Below are positions 10,611-19,363 of a stretch of DNA of 64,000 bases, piece by piece; positions within the stretch are counted from its first letter, which is position 1, and every line of letters starts with the position of its first letter. The notes beneath the pieces are model-generated. The model saw only the letters and a list, made by a program, of their open reading frames with translations, was not told the origin of the DNA and did no database searches. Location: positions 1,055,001 to 1,119,000 of the forward strand of contig NZ_JBEPOB010000001.1 in assembly GCF_040546595.1 (NCBI RefSeq), in the 5' to 3' direction. This stretch comes from Bosea sp. OAE506. Its GTDB lineage: Bacteria; Pseudomonadota; Alphaproteobacteria; Rhizobiales; Beijerinckiaceae. Made by a program: the position numbers and the translations under genes.

Positions 10611-11423
10611 ATGAAGACCCTCGTCCAGACCGATTTCGGCCGCGACCACCTGCTGATCGGCTGCGTCCACACGCTCGCCCTGCCCGGAACCCCGCTCTAC
10701 GACCGCGCCGGCGGCATGCGGAAGATCGTCAAGCAGGCAAAGGAAGAGGCGAAGATCCTCGAGGAGGCCGGCTTCCACGCGCTGCTCTACACCAATGAAT
10801 CGGACATGCCCTATGAGGCGACCATGCCGATCGAGGTCGTCGCCGCGATGACCGAGGTCATCGCCGAGTGCCAGGCGCAGACCACGCTGCCGCATGGCGT
10901 CAACATGCTGATCGACCCGCCGGCCTCGATCGCGGTGGCCCATGCCACGGGCGGGCGCTTCGTGCGCGCCTTCCTGACCGGCGGGCTCGTCGGCGACATC
11001 GGCATGATGACGCCCGATGGTGCGAGGGCGCTGCGCCTGCGCGCTAATCTCGGGGCCGAGCACATCCGCATCATCTGCAACGTCACGCCGGGCTTCTCGA
11101 TCAATCTCGACACGCGTCCCGTCGAGCAAAAGGCCTCGGGCGCGGTCTTCATCGGGCTGGCCGACATCGTCTGCGTCGGCGGCCCGGCCGCCGGCAAGGA
11201 GGCCGACATCGCGGTGATCGAGAGCGTCGCGCGGCAGGTGCCCGACACGCCCGTCGCGGTCGGCACCGGCGTGGCCGAGGAGAACATCGCGCGGCTGGCC
11301 GAGGTCGCCGAGCTCTTCATCGTCGGCACCTCGATCAAATACGATCGCCAGACGCTGAACCCGGTCGAGCCGCGCCGCGCCCAGGCGCTGGTGCGCGCCT
11401 ATGAAAACCGGAAGGCGGCCTAA
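10611..11423 (+). CDS. BtpA/SgcQ-family TIM-barrel protein
   Basis: This 270-residue protein has the BtpA family pattern. An IGCVHTLALPGTPLY start is followed by EEAGFHALLYTNESDMPY, LPHGVNMLIDPPASIAVAHATGGRFVR, then VGTGVAEENIARLAEVAELFIVGTSIK. BtpA was named from photosystem I biogenesis in cyanobacteria. In heterotrophs the family (for example SgcQ) occurs in sugar operons and the reaction is not established. The fold resembles phosphate-binding TIM barrels, so an aldolase, epimerase or lyase on a sugar phosphate is plausible. It is 6 bp after the kinase gene and 4 bp before the SDR gene. Confidence 0.85.
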   Translation: MKTLVQTDFGRDHLLIGCVHTLALPGTPLYDRAGGMRKIVKQAKEEAKILEEAGFHALLYTNESDMPYEATMPIEVVAAMTEVIAECQAQTTLPHGVNMLIDPPASIAVAHATGGRFVRAFLTGGLVGDIGMMTPDGARALRLRANLGAEHIRIICNVTPGFSINLDTRPVEQKASGAVFIGLADIVCVGGPAAGKEADIAVIESVARQVPDTPVAVGTGVAEENIARLAEVAELFIVGTSIKYDRQTLNPVEPRRAQALVRAYENRKAA

Positions 11424-11427
11424 AGCC

Positions 11428-12207
11428 ATGGCGGGACCGGTCACGCTCGTCACGGGCGCTTCGGGCGGCATCGGCGGCGCGCTTGCCGCGATGCTGGCGC
11501 AGCAGGGACATCGGCTGGTGCTGTCGGGGCTCGACAAGAGCGGGCTCGATGCGCTGGCGGCGGATCTGGCTGCGCAGGGCGCGAGCGTTGCGACGCTCGC
11601 CGGCGATGTGCGCGAGCGCGATCTTGCGCAGGCCTGCGTCGATCTCGCGATCGAGCGCTTTGGCCGGCTCGACCATCTCGTGACGGGGGCTGGCGCGTCG
11701 CGCCCCGTGCCGCTGGTCGAGATGGAAGATGACGAGTGGGACAGGCTCGTCGACATCAATCTCTCGGCGGTGTTCCGCATCTCGAAGGCGGCCGCGCGCC
11801 AGATGATCGGCCAGGGCGAGGGCGGATCCATCGTCCATATCTCCTCCATCGCTCATGCCAATGGCGGGGCCAACCTCGCCTATGGCTCGGCCAAGGGCGG
11901 CGTCGCGACCCTCACCTACGGCATGGCCCAGCAGCTCGGCCCGCATAGGATTCGCGTGAATGCGGTTGCGCCGGGGATCATCGATACGCCTATGGTGCGC
12001 GGCGGCTTCGCGCAGCAATTCGATGCGCTGGTTGCCGGTGCGGCTGTGCGCACGCCGCTGGGACGTTTGGGACGACCTGAGGATGTCGCTGCCGTGATCG
12101 CCTTCCTGCTTTCGCCATCGGCTGCCTTTGTGACGGGGGCACTGATCCCGATCACCGGCGGCATCGAGATCCTCTCCCCGATCTCGACCATCGCGAAGGG
12201 GGCCTGA
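11428..12207 (+). CDS. Short-chain dehydrogenase/reductase (SDR)
   Basis: This 259-residue classical SDR has the nucleotide-binding motif TGASGGIGGALA at residues ~8-19, then HLVTGAG, the catalytic Ser in HISSIAH and the Tyr-x-x-x-Lys pair in YGSAKGG. NAVAPGIIDTPM follows the catalytic site. It would oxidise or reduce a hydroxyl or carbonyl group with NAD(P). The ATG at 11428 is the first Met before the Rossmann strand; a further upstream ATG overlaps the BtpA gene. Its place between the BtpA and ABC genes suggests that it acts on the same sugar or polyol. Confidence 0.9.
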   Translation: MAGPVTLVTGASGGIGGALAAMLAQQGHRLVLSGLDKSGLDALAADLAAQGASVATLAGDVRERDLAQACVDLAIERFGRLDHLVTGAGASRPVPLVEMEDDEWDRLVDINLSAVFRISKAAARQMIGQGEGGSIVHISSIAHANGGANLAYGSAKGGVATLTYGMAQQLGPHRIRVNAVAPGIIDTPMVRGGFAQQFDALVAGAAVRTPLGRLGRPEDVAAVIAFLLSPSAAFVTGALIPITGGIEILSPISTIAKGA

Positions 12208-12211
12208 GGGC

Positions 12212-13172
12212 ATGAGCGGGCTCGATGTTCGCGAGGTGATTGGGCGCTATGGCACGGCCATCGCCGGGCTCGCGCTGGTCCTGTTCTTCCTGCTCTTCGC
12301 GCCGAACTTCGCCAGCACGATGAACATCATCAACGTGCTGAAGGATACGAGCTTCCTCGCCATCCTGGCGCTGGGCTTCGCGCTCGCCTTTACGGTCGCC
12401 GAACTCGACCTCTCGATCGCGGAGATGGCGAGCCTGGCGGCGGTGGTCTGCGGCTGGCTGGTGCATTCGCAACACCCGCCCGCCGTCGCCTTCGGAGCCG
12501 CGCGCGCTCGCCGTCGGCGTCGTGCTCGGCAGCCTCAACGGCTATGGCGTGACCGTGCTGCGCATCCCCTCGCTGATCATGACGCTGGGAACCGCGGCCA
12601 TCGCCAAGGGGCTGGCCTTCATGATCACCCAGGGCGTCGCCTTCACCGGACGCTGGCCGGTGAGCTTCACCGGTCTGGCACGCGGCTACAGCTTCGGCAT
12701 CCCCAATCTCGTGCTCTGGATGACCGGCGCGACGCTGTTCGCCTGGGTGCTGGTGAAATGGACCCGCACCGGCGCGCATATGGTCGCCACCGGCGAGGCG
12801 GACGAGGCGGCGCGGCTCGCCGGCATCGCCACGGCGCGGATGAAGCGCATCGGCCTGCTGCTGGCGGGTGTCTTCGCCGGACTGATGGCGGCGCTGCTCG
12901 CGGCCAACCTGTCCTCGGCGGCGCCCAACATGGCGGGCGACTACCTGCTCTATGCGATCGCCGCCGTGTTGCTCGGCATGACCATGTTCGAGCCCGGCAA
13001 GCCCAACATCGCCGGCACGGTCTTCGCGGCGCTGGTGCTGAAGGTCCTCGGCAACGGCTTGGTGCTGCTCGGCGCGCCCTATTACATCCAGGACATCGTT
13101 CTCGGCGTCATCATCATCGGCTCTGTCGCCTTCTCGGCCAGCGCGATGAAGAAGGCGGCGTTCAAGGTCTGA
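12212..13172 (+). pseudogene. Ribose-type ABC permease (RbsC-like), frameshifted
   Basis: Membrane subunit of a sugar ABC importer. The first ~90 residues (MSGLDVREVIGRYG onward, with ALGFALAFTVAELDLSI, the conserved EAA-type start of RbsC permeases) are read in one frame. From about 12505 the conserved continuation ALAVGVVLGSLNGYGV and the remaining helices are in the next frame, ending at 13172. The full span is 961 nt, one base more than a multiple of three. The switch point is near the alternating GC run at 12500-12507, and removing one base there restores a normal ~319-residue permease. Either a real mutation or a sequence error; the neighbouring transporter genes are intact. Confidence 0.85.
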
Positions 13173-13204
13173 AGAGCCACGACAACAATGAGGGGAGAGC
13201 TCAC

Positions 13205-14146
13205 ATGTTCGGATTGAGGAAGACGCTGCTGGCCGCAGCCGCGATGCTCGCGCTGGGCTCGCAGGCACAGGCCTTCGAGGTCGGGATCATCGGCTTCCAG
13301 TTCTCGTCGGAGACGCATGCGCGCGTCGCCAACGCGGCCGCCGCCGCCGCCAAGGCCAAGGGCTGGGGCGTGACGCTGCTGAACTCGGAGGGCGCGCTGC
13401 CCAAGCATGCCGAGCAGTTCGACGCGCTGATCGCCAAGAAGGTCGACGCCATCATCATCGCCATGGGCAAGCCGGTCGAGGCCGACGCCCAGTTCAAGGC
13501 CGCCAAGGACGCCAAGATCCCGGTCGTCACCGTGCAGTCGGGCTCGAGCCCGCATGCGCTCTTCGATATCCAGACCAACGAGTACAAGGTCGGCGCGGAT
13601 GCGGCGCTCTACCTGCTCGGCCAGCTCGGCTACCAGGGCAACATCGTGACCGCCCGCTTCGACCTCAACGTCGCCTCGCGCATCCGCGGCCGCATTCTCG
13701 ATGCGGTGCTGGCCGAGAACCAGGCGGTGAAGGAACTCGGCAAGTTCTCGATGGCGCGCACCCAGAGCTGGCGCGACGACGTCCGGGCCGGCATGCAGGC
13801 GCTGCTGCTGCAGAACCAGGGCAAGATCAACGGCATCTGGGCCTCCTTCGATGGGCAGGCCTACATCATCGACGACCTGCTGCAGGCTCAAGGGATCAAG
13901 AAGGGCCAGATCCCGCTGGTCTCGGTCGATGGCGGCAAGGAGACCTATGCCCGCATCGCCGATCCCGCCTCGACCTTCCTGGCGACGGTCGCCATCCCCT
14001 TCGAGGCGATGGGCAAGCAGGCGGTCGACGCGATCCAGACCATCGTCGTCGAGAAGAAGCCGAAGGAAACCGTCACCAGCGGTACCTATCTCTTCACGGA
14101 GGCCGTGCTCGTCGACAAGACGAACGTCCAGCAGTTCCTGAAGTGA
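13205..14146 (+). CDS. Periplasmic sugar-binding protein (RbsB-like)
   Basis: This 313-residue exported protein has a clear Sec signal peptide (residues 1-23, ending AQA). A type I periplasmic binding fold follows, starting FEVGIIGFQFSS. ALIAKKVDAIIIAMGKP, VVTVQSGSSPHALFDIQTNEYKVG and WASFDGQAYIIDDLLQAQG are typical of the Peripla_BP_4 family that binds monosaccharides, nucleosides or autoinducer-2-like ligands. The ATG at 13205 follows GGGGAGAG as ribosome-binding site. Two hairpins directly downstream may stabilise this mRNA, as is common for abundant binding proteins. Ligand unknown. Confidence 0.92.
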   Translation: MFGLRKTLLAAAAMLALGSQAQAFEVGIIGFQFSSETHARVANAAAAAAKAKGWGVTLLNSEGALPKHAEQFDALIAKKVDAIIIAMGKPVEADAQFKAAKDAKIPVVTVQSGSSPHALFDIQTNEYKVGADAALYLLGQLGYQGNIVTARFDLNVASRIRGRILDAVLAENQAVKELGKFSMARTQSWRDDVRAGMQALLLQNQGKINGIWASFDGQAYIIDDLLQAQGIKKGQIPLVSVDGGKETYARIADPASTFLATVAIPFEAMGKQAVDAIQTIVVEKKPKETVTSGTYLFTEAVLVDKTNVQQFLK

Positions 14147-14159
14147 ACCCATGCGCGTC

Positions 14160-14246
14160 ATGCTCGGGCGAAGACCCGAGCATCTCGGAAACCCGTGCCT
14201 TCCCGGCATGAGATTCTCGGGTCGGAGCTTCGCTCCGCCCGAGAAT
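14160..14246 (+). repeat. Two hairpin repeats between binding protein and ATPase genes
   Basis: Hairpin A pairs ATGCTCGGG (14160-14168) with CCCGAGCAT (14175-14183). Hairpin B pairs ATTCTCGGG (14213-14221) with CCCGAGAAT (14238-14246) and has an inner GGAGC/GCTCC stem. Both share a TCGGG/CCCGA core with each other, so this looks like a chromosomal palindromic repeat family. No T-run follows, so simple termination is unlikely. A role in mRNA protection is inference. Confidence 0.6.
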
Positions 14247-14281
14247 GGCGCCGCGTTGCCCCGTAGCCGGACGGACAGATC

Positions 14282-15046
14282 ATGAGCGATCCCACCCCCC
14301 TCCTCTCCCTGCGCGGCATCGGCAAGGCCTACGGCCCCGTGGTCGCCGTGCGCGAGGTCGATCTCGACATCTTTGCGGGCGAGGTCGTCGCGATCTGCGG
14401 TGACAACGGCGCCGGCAAGTCGAGCCTGATCAAGGTGATCTCGGGGGCGGAGGAGCCGACATCGGGGTCGATCAGCATGCGCGGCCAGCCGGTGGCCTTC
14501 GGCTCGCCGCATGACGCGCTGGAGCATGGCGTCGCGACGATCTACCAGGATCTCGCGCTCGCGCCGCGCCTCTCCATCGCCCAGAACGTGTTCATGGGCT
14601 CGGAGCTGACCAGGCCCGTGCTGCTGCCCTTCCTGCGCGTGCTCGACAAGAAGCGCATGATCGCGGAATCTCAGCGCTATCTCTCGCAGCTTTCAGCCGC
14701 GGTGACGGACATGACCCGCCCCGTCGAGCGGCTCTCCGGCGGCCAGCGCCAGGCGGTGGCGATCTCGCGCGCCCTGCGCTGGAATGCCGAGATCATCATC
14801 ATGGACGAGCCGACGGCGGCGCTCGGCGTCAAGGAAAGCGCGCTGGTGCTCGACCTGATCCGCAAGCTCAAGACCGACGGGCGCACCGTCATCCTGATCA
14901 GCCACAACATGCGCGATGTGGTGGCACTGGCCGACCGGGTCGTGATCATGGGCGCGGGCCGCAAATACGTCGACCGGCCGATCGGCGATCTCAAGGCCGA
15001 CGACATCGCCCATCTGATCATGGCCGGCAACGCCAGGGCAGCCTGA
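14282..15046 (+). CDS. Sugar ABC transporter ATP-binding protein (single domain)
   Basis: This 254-residue nucleotide-binding subunit has Walker A GDNGAGKSS (residues ~41-49), a Q-loop in ATIYQDL, the signature LSGGQRQAVAISRAL and Walker B IIIMDEPTAALG. It belongs to the ribose/fructose type but has one ATPase domain, not the two seen in RbsA, so it would act as a homodimer. Motor of the importer formed with the RbsB-like and frameshifted RbsC-like genes upstream. It lies 135 bp after the binding protein gene, past two hairpins. Confidence 0.93.
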   Translation: MSDPTPLLSLRGIGKAYGPVVAVREVDLDIFAGEVVAICGDNGAGKSSLIKVISGAEEPTSGSISMRGQPVAFGSPHDALEHGVATIYQDLALAPRLSIAQNVFMGSELTRPVLLPFLRVLDKKRMIAESQRYLSQLSAAVTDMTRPVERLSGGQRQAVAISRALRWNAEIIIMDEPTAALGVKESALVLDLIRKLKTDGRTVILISHNMRDVVALADRVVIMGAGRKYVDRPIGDLKADDIAHLIMAGNARAA

Positions 15047-15050
15047 GCCG

Positions 15051-15986
15051 ATGCGCGAAGCCATCCTCATCGACACCGACCCCGGCCAGGACGACGCCGT
15101 TGCGCTGCTGTTGGCCTTCGCGTCGCGCGATCGGCTCGACCTGCGCGCCATCACCACGGTGGCCGGCAATGTCCCGGTGGCGCAGACCACCGCCAACGCC
15201 CTGCGCATCCGCGACCTCGCCGGGGCCGCGGCGGCGGCCGTCCCCGTCCATGCCGGCGCTGAGGGGCCGCTGCTGTTCCCGCTGGAGACGGCCGAATTCG
15301 TCTGCGGACCGGACGGGCTCGCCGGTGCCGACCTGCCCCCACCCGCGAGCGCGGCCGCGCCGGGCCACGCCGTCGAGGCGATCATCGCGCTCTGCCGCGC
15401 CGCGCCCGAAGACGGCGTCACGCTGTGCCCGCTCGGGCCGCTGACCAATCTCGCGCTTGCTGTCCGGCTGGCGCCCGACATCCTGCCCAGGATCAGGCGC
15501 ATCGTGCTGATGGGCGGGGCGCTGGGGCTGGGCAACATGACGCCGGCGGCCGAATTCAATGTTCATGTCGATCCCCATGCGGCGGCGATCGTCTTCGGCT
15601 GTGGCGCCCCGATCGTGATGATCGGGCTCGGCGTCACGCTGCAGGCGATCGCGAGCCATGAGCAGGTCGCGCGGATCGGCGCGCTCGGCACCGCTACCGG
15701 CCGGGCCGTCCATGGCATGCTGACGCGCCCGCGCCCCGGTGGGCTCGGCACGGCCGGCCACCCGATGCACGACCCCTGCGTCATCGCCTTCCTACTCTGG
15801 CCGGAGCTGTTTTCGGGGCGCGACTGCTTCGTCGAGATCGAGACCGGCGCGGGCTCCCTGCGCGGGCGCACGACGATCGACTGGAACGGGCGGCTGAAGC
15901 ACCAGCCCAACGCCCATGTCGTCGCGACCGTGGAGGCGACGACGCTGTTCGAGCGGATGATCGAGCGCTTGGCCGTTTTGCCTTGA
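15051..15986 (+). CDS. Nucleoside hydrolase (IunH family)
   Basis: This 311-residue enzyme hydrolyses the N-glycosidic bond of nucleosides to give base and ribose. The calcium-binding signature DTDPGQDDA is at residues 8-16, and the later family motifs TTVAGNVP, LMGGALGLGNMTPAAEFNVHVDP and the C-terminal HDPCVIAF are present. No signal peptide, so it is cytoplasmic. Base specificity cannot be read from the sequence. It starts 4 bp after the ABC ATPase gene. As last gene of the operon it suggests that the imported solute is a nucleoside or related glycoside, whose released sugar is handled by the FGGY kinase. Confidence 0.92.
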   Translation: MREAILIDTDPGQDDAVALLLAFASRDRLDLRAITTVAGNVPVAQTTANALRIRDLAGAAAAAVPVHAGAEGPLLFPLETAEFVCGPDGLAGADLPPPASAAAPGHAVEAIIALCRAAPEDGVTLCPLGPLTNLALAVRLAPDILPRIRRIVLMGGALGLGNMTPAAEFNVHVDPHAAAIVFGCGAPIVMIGLGVTLQAIASHEQVARIGALGTATGRAVHGMLTRPRPGGLGTAGHPMHDPCVIAFLLWPELFSGRDCFVEIETGAGSLRGRTTIDWNGRLKHQPNAHVVATVEATTLFERMIERLAVLP

Positions 15987-15996
15987 GAGGACTGTG

Positions 15997-16518
15997 ATGC
16001 CCCATCTGGTCGAGGACCTGCGCGCCGAGGCGGAATCCGCCATCGCCGCGATGCGCGAAGCGGCGCTGGCCGCCCGCCATCTCCATGCGCGGGCCGAGCT
16101 GATGCGCCACATGCTGACGACGGCGCGCAAGGTGAAGGACAGGCCGAAGGCGGAAGCTGTCGAGACCGTCGTGCGCGAATGGATGGACGCCTGGAACCTC
16201 GACCGGCACGACTGGCCCAAGATCGCGAACGAGATGGAGGCCTTCACCGCCGCCTTCCACGACTATGCCAATGATCCCTCCGACCCTCTCGATGCGCGGC
16301 TGCGCGAAAGCTGCGCGGCGCTCGATGCGGCGCTGGCGAAGCAGGACACCTCGATTTCGGAGCAGATGGCGTTCCGCTCGCAATGCGCCCATCGCTGGTG
16401 GGGGCTGGTCGCGCCGACGCCGGTCGATCTGCCCGGCGCCAAGCCGCGCCCCTCGATGCCGGAGCTGCGCCGCGACGCGCCGTTCTGGGAGACCGGCTGC
16501 GCCGATTTCTGCCGGTAG
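15997..16518 (+). CDS. Conserved hypothetical protein
   Basis: This 173-residue soluble protein is largely helical in its first 120 residues and has a short C-terminal part with several Trp (QCAHRWWGLVAP) and a Pro-rich segment. No domain is recognised. An in-frame GTG at 15994 lies next to the ATG; the ATG at 15997 was chosen, with AGAGGA upstream as ribosome-binding site. It follows the nucleoside hydrolase by 10 bp and may be the end of that operon, and it converges with the leftward ABC genes. Function unknown. Confidence 0.65.
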   Translation: MPHLVEDLRAEAESAIAAMREAALAARHLHARAELMRHMLTTARKVKDRPKAEAVETVVREWMDAWNLDRHDWPKIANEMEAFTAAFHDYANDPSDPLDARLRESCAALDAALAKQDTSISEQMAFRSQCAHRWWGLVAPTPVDLPGAKPRPSMPELRRDAPFWETGCADFCR

Positions 16519-16523
16519 GCCAC

Positions 16524-17288
16524 TCAGCCGGGCAGGAAGGCGATGCGGCCGTCGCCGTCCCTCACCGTTTCGATCGGCACGCCATAGAGCTGCTGCAGCC
16601 GCCCGGGCGTGAGCAGATCCGCGGCTGCCCCGCTGGCGATGGCCTGCCCGTCGCGGATCATCATGACGCGATCGGCATGGCGCAGCGCCTGGTTGGGATC
16701 ATGCGTGGTGAACAGCACGCCCAGCCCTTCCGCCGCGAGCCGCCGGATCTCCTGCATGACCCGGCCCTGATTGCCGAAGTCGAGGCTCGCGGTCGGCTCG
16801 TCGAGCACGACATAGGCCGGCTCCTGCGCCAAAGCGCGGGCGATCAGCACGAGCTGGCGCTCTCCGCCGGAAATCTCCGTATAGGGCCGCTGGGCCAGCC
16901 GGGCGATGCCGAGGCGCTCCAGCATCGCGGCGGCGACAGCATGGTCGCGGGGCGAGGGCGCCGCGAAGAGTCCGGCATGGGCGCTGCGGCCCATCAGCAC
17001 CACGGCCTCGACGGTGAAGGCGAAGGTGCCGGCATGGGCCTGCGGCACATAGCCGATTGCCCGCGCCCGTTCCGGCGGCGAGAGCGCGGAAAGGGGGCGG
17101 TCGTCGAGCAGCAGCGTCCCGCCGCGCGCCGGCAGCAGCCCGAGCAGGGTCTTGAGCAGCGTGGTCTTGCCGCTGCCATTGGGGCCGAGCAGGGCCAGCA
17201 CCTCGCCGCGGGAGAGCGACAAGGCGATGTCGCGGCCGATGACGCGCTCGCGATAGCCGTAAGCCAGATCGGAGGCGGCGAGGCTCAC
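16524..17288 (-). CDS. FecE/BtuD-type ABC transporter ATP-binding protein
   Basis: This 254-residue cytoplasmic ATPase has Walker A GPNGSGKTT (residues ~35-43), the Q-loop in GYVPQAH, the signature ISGGERQLVLIARAL and Walker B YVVLDEPTASLD. The sequence is of the type that works with FecCD permeases for iron chelates, cobalamin, heme or molybdate. Its start overlaps the permease stop (ATGA). It is the last gene of a leftward run of seven or more genes starting at tupB. Substrate unproven; the company of tungstate and ModA-like genes makes an oxyanion plausible. Confidence 0.9.
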   Translation of the reverse strand: MSLAASDLAYGYRERVIGRDIALSLSRGEVLALLGPNGSGKTTLLKTLLGLLPARGGTLLLDDRPLSALSPPERARAIGYVPQAHAGTFAFTVEAVVLMGRSAHAGLFAAPSPRDHAVAAAMLERLGIARLAQRPYTEISGGERQLVLIARALAQEPAYVVLDEPTASLDFGNQGRVMQEIRRLAAEGLGVLFTTHDPNQALRHADRVMMIRDGQAIASGAAADLLTPGRLQQLYGVPIETVRDGDGRIAFLPG

Positions 17289-18298
17289 GACCAGCCTCCC
17301 CGCGCCGAGGCGAGCAGCCAGATGAAGAAGGGCGTGCCGATCACGGCGGTGAGGATGCCAAGCGGGGTTTCGACCGGGCCGGCCGTGCGCGCCAGCGTGT
17401 CGATGACGAGGAGGTAGCCGCCGCCGAGGATCGCGGCTGTCGGCACCAGCCGGCCGAAGTCGGGGCCGACCAGAAAACGCGCGAGATGCGGCACGACGAG
17501 CCCGACCCAGCCAATGATGCCCGCCGCGGCGACGCTCGCCGCCGTCACCAGCGTCGCGGCGACGACAATGGCCAGCCGCAAGGGTCCGGTCCGCAGGCCG
17601 AGCGCGCGCGCCTCCTCCTCCGGCAGCGACATCGCGTTCATGCGCCAGCGCAGCGCCATCAGCACCGCCGATCCAGCGAGAACCGGGCCGAGCAGCGGCA
17701 CGAGATCGCTGCGGTCGGTGCCGGCGAGGCTGCCGAGCAGCCAGAAGGTCATGGCCGGCAGCTGGTTGTACGGGTCGGCCCAGTACTTGATCAGGCCGAT
17801 GCCGGCGCTGAGCAGCGAGCCCACGACCACCCCGGTGAGAACCAGCACGAGCACGGGATCGCCGCGCCGGATCGTCGAACCGACCGCATAAACCGCCCCA
17901 ACGGCTAGAAGGCCTCCGGCGAAGGCAGCGAGCTGGATCGCGAAGAGCCCGAGTGAGAGATAGATGCCCAGCACCGCCCCCAGCGCCGCGCCCGAGGACG
18001 CGCCGAGGATGTCCGGCGAGACCAGAGGATTGCGGAACAGGCCCTGGAAGGCGGTACCCGCCACTGCCAGCGCCGCACCACAGAGCAGTGCTGCCACGAC
18101 TCGTGGGCCGCGGATGTTCCAGATCACCGTCTCGATCTGCGGGGCCAGGCCCGAAGGCTGGCCGCTCAGGCCCGACCAGAGGATGCGTCCGAGATCGCTG
18201 GGTCCGACGGGAAAGCGCCCCAGCCCGAAGGCGAGCAGGATGGCGAGCGCCAGCAAAGCGAGCGCGATGGCGTTGCCGCGCAGGAGCGAGGGGCGCAT
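17285..18298 (-). CDS. FecCD-family ABC transporter permease
   Basis: This 337-residue inner-membrane protein has about nine to ten hydrophobic segments and the family motifs WNIRGPRVVAALLCGAALAVAGTAFQGLFRNPLVSPDILG (residues ~63-102) and AGIIGWVGLVVPHLARFLVGPD. These mark BtuC/FecCD permeases, which form homodimers with an ATPase of the type encoded next. Its stop overlaps the ATPase start by 4 bp. The upstream gene, 33 bp away, encodes the matching binding protein. Family known for Fe-siderophore, B12 and, in the MolBCA case, molybdate/tungstate. Confidence 0.93.
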   Translation of the reverse strand: MRPSLLRGNAIALALLALAILLAFGLGRFPVGPSDLGRILWSGLSGQPSGLAPQIETVIWNIRGPRVVAALLCGAALAVAGTAFQGLFRNPLVSPDILGASSGAALGAVLGIYLSLGLFAIQLAAFAGGLLAVGAVYAVGSTIRRGDPVLVLVLTGVVVGSLLSAGIGLIKYWADPYNQLPAMTFWLLGSLAGTDRSDLVPLLGPVLAGSAVLMALRWRMNAMSLPEEEARALGLRTGPLRLAIVVAATLVTAASVAAAGIIGWVGLVVPHLARFLVGPDFGRLVPTAAILGGGYLLVIDTLARTAGPVETPLGILTAVIGTPFFIWLLASARGGWS

Positions 18299-18331
18299 GG
18301 GGTCAGGGCCGCCCTGACGGCGTCACGGCCA

Positions 18332-19363
18332 TCACCCCCGCCCCGCGAGGATGCGGTCGAGCTGGGGCTCGCTCGGCGTGACCTGATAGAACAGCGTGTG
18401 GAAGTCGCGGGCGATGGCGCGGATGTCTTCCGGGAAGGCTTGCGGATAGAGCAGCTTGGCCAGCCACCAGAGCCCGACCATGCGGTTGACCGATGGCGGG
18501 AAATCGACCCAGCCGAAGGGAATCTTGGGTGAGAGATGGACGCGGCCCGCTTTCACGGCCCGCACACTGGCCCAGGCCGGATCGCGACGCACGCTTTCGG
18601 AGAAGGCGAGGTCGATGGTGACGATCACCTCCGGGTCCCAGGCCAGCACCTGTTCGAGCGAGACCTGCGCGAGCCCGCTGCCCGGCTGGTCGGCGACGTT
18701 GCGGGCGCCGAGAAAGGAGAGCGTCTCGACATTGATCGAGCCGCCGAGCCCGGTCTCCAGACCGCGCGGTCCGCGGGCATAGTAGACGGAGGGACGCTGC
18801 TCGGGAGCGATGCCGGCGATGCGGCCGCGGATCGTCGCCATCGCGGTCTCGCACCAGGTCGCGAGCGTCTCGGCGCGCTCGCTGCGGCCCGTCAGGCGGC
18901 CGAGGATGCGGTAGCTCTCGGGGATCGAACCGAAGCGGCCGTCGAGCAGTGCATAGGGGATGCCGGTCTGGCCCTGCACCCGCTCGGCCAGCTCGACATA
19001 GGTTCTGCCGGTCGAGCCGGCATCGACGATCAGGTCGGGCTTGAGCTGGAGCACGACTTCGAGATTGGCGCTGTTGCCGCGCCCGGTGATGCGGCCGATC
19101 TCGGGCCGGTCGCCGATGCCCGGCAGCAGGAATTCGCGCTCCTCAGGGCGGTTGGCGCGCGGCCAGCCCAGCAGCAGATCGGGCGCGAGCGTGTAGAGCT
19201 GGATCGCGGCAGGCGGCCCGGCGGGAAAGACGCGCATAACGGTGGGGGAAACGGCGACGTCCCTGCCTGCGCCATCGCGCACCGTCGCCGCTTGCGCCAA
19301 GCGGGGGCACGCCGCGAGGGCGGCGAGGCCGGTCAGCAGGGCGCGGCGGTCAGGACGGGGCAT
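18332..19363 (-). CDS. FecB/BtuF-like ABC substrate-binding protein
   Basis: This 343-residue exported binding protein has an Arg-containing signal sequence (residues 1-25, RRALLTGLAALAAC, ending AQAA). Two lobes of the type III (helical backbone) binding fold follow: LKPDLIVDAG in the first and WDPEVIVTIDLAFSESV in the second. The C-terminal segment FGWVDFPPSVNRMVGLWWLAKLLYP resembles metal-chelate and MolA-like proteins. The ATG at 19363 lies inside the upstream trmO-like gene, overlapping it by 14 bp, which suggests translational coupling. The ligand could be an iron chelate or a free oxyanion; neither is proven. Confidence 0.88.
   Translation of the reverse strand: MPRPDRRALLTGLAALAACPRLAQAATVRDGAGRDVAVSPTVMRVFPAGPPAAIQLYTLAPDLLLGWPRANRPEEREFLLPGIGDRPEIGRITGRGNSANLEVVLQLKPDLIVDAGSTGRTYVELAERVQGQTGIPYALLDGRFGSIPESYRILGRLTGRSERAETLATWCETAMATIRGRIAGIAPEQRPSVYYARGPRGLETGLGGSINVETLSFLGARNVADQPGSGLAQVSLEQVLAWDPEVIVTIDLAFSESVRRDPAWASVRAVKAGRVHLSPKIPFGWVDFPPSVNRMVGLWWLAKLLYPQAFPEDIRAIARDFHTLFYQVTPSEPQLDRILAGRG

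Noticed and set aside
12212..14146. Apparent permease-binding-protein fusion
   Set aside because: The permease ends in the next frame at 13172; the first frame is open through the gap by chance and joins the binding protein gene, which has its own signal peptide and start.
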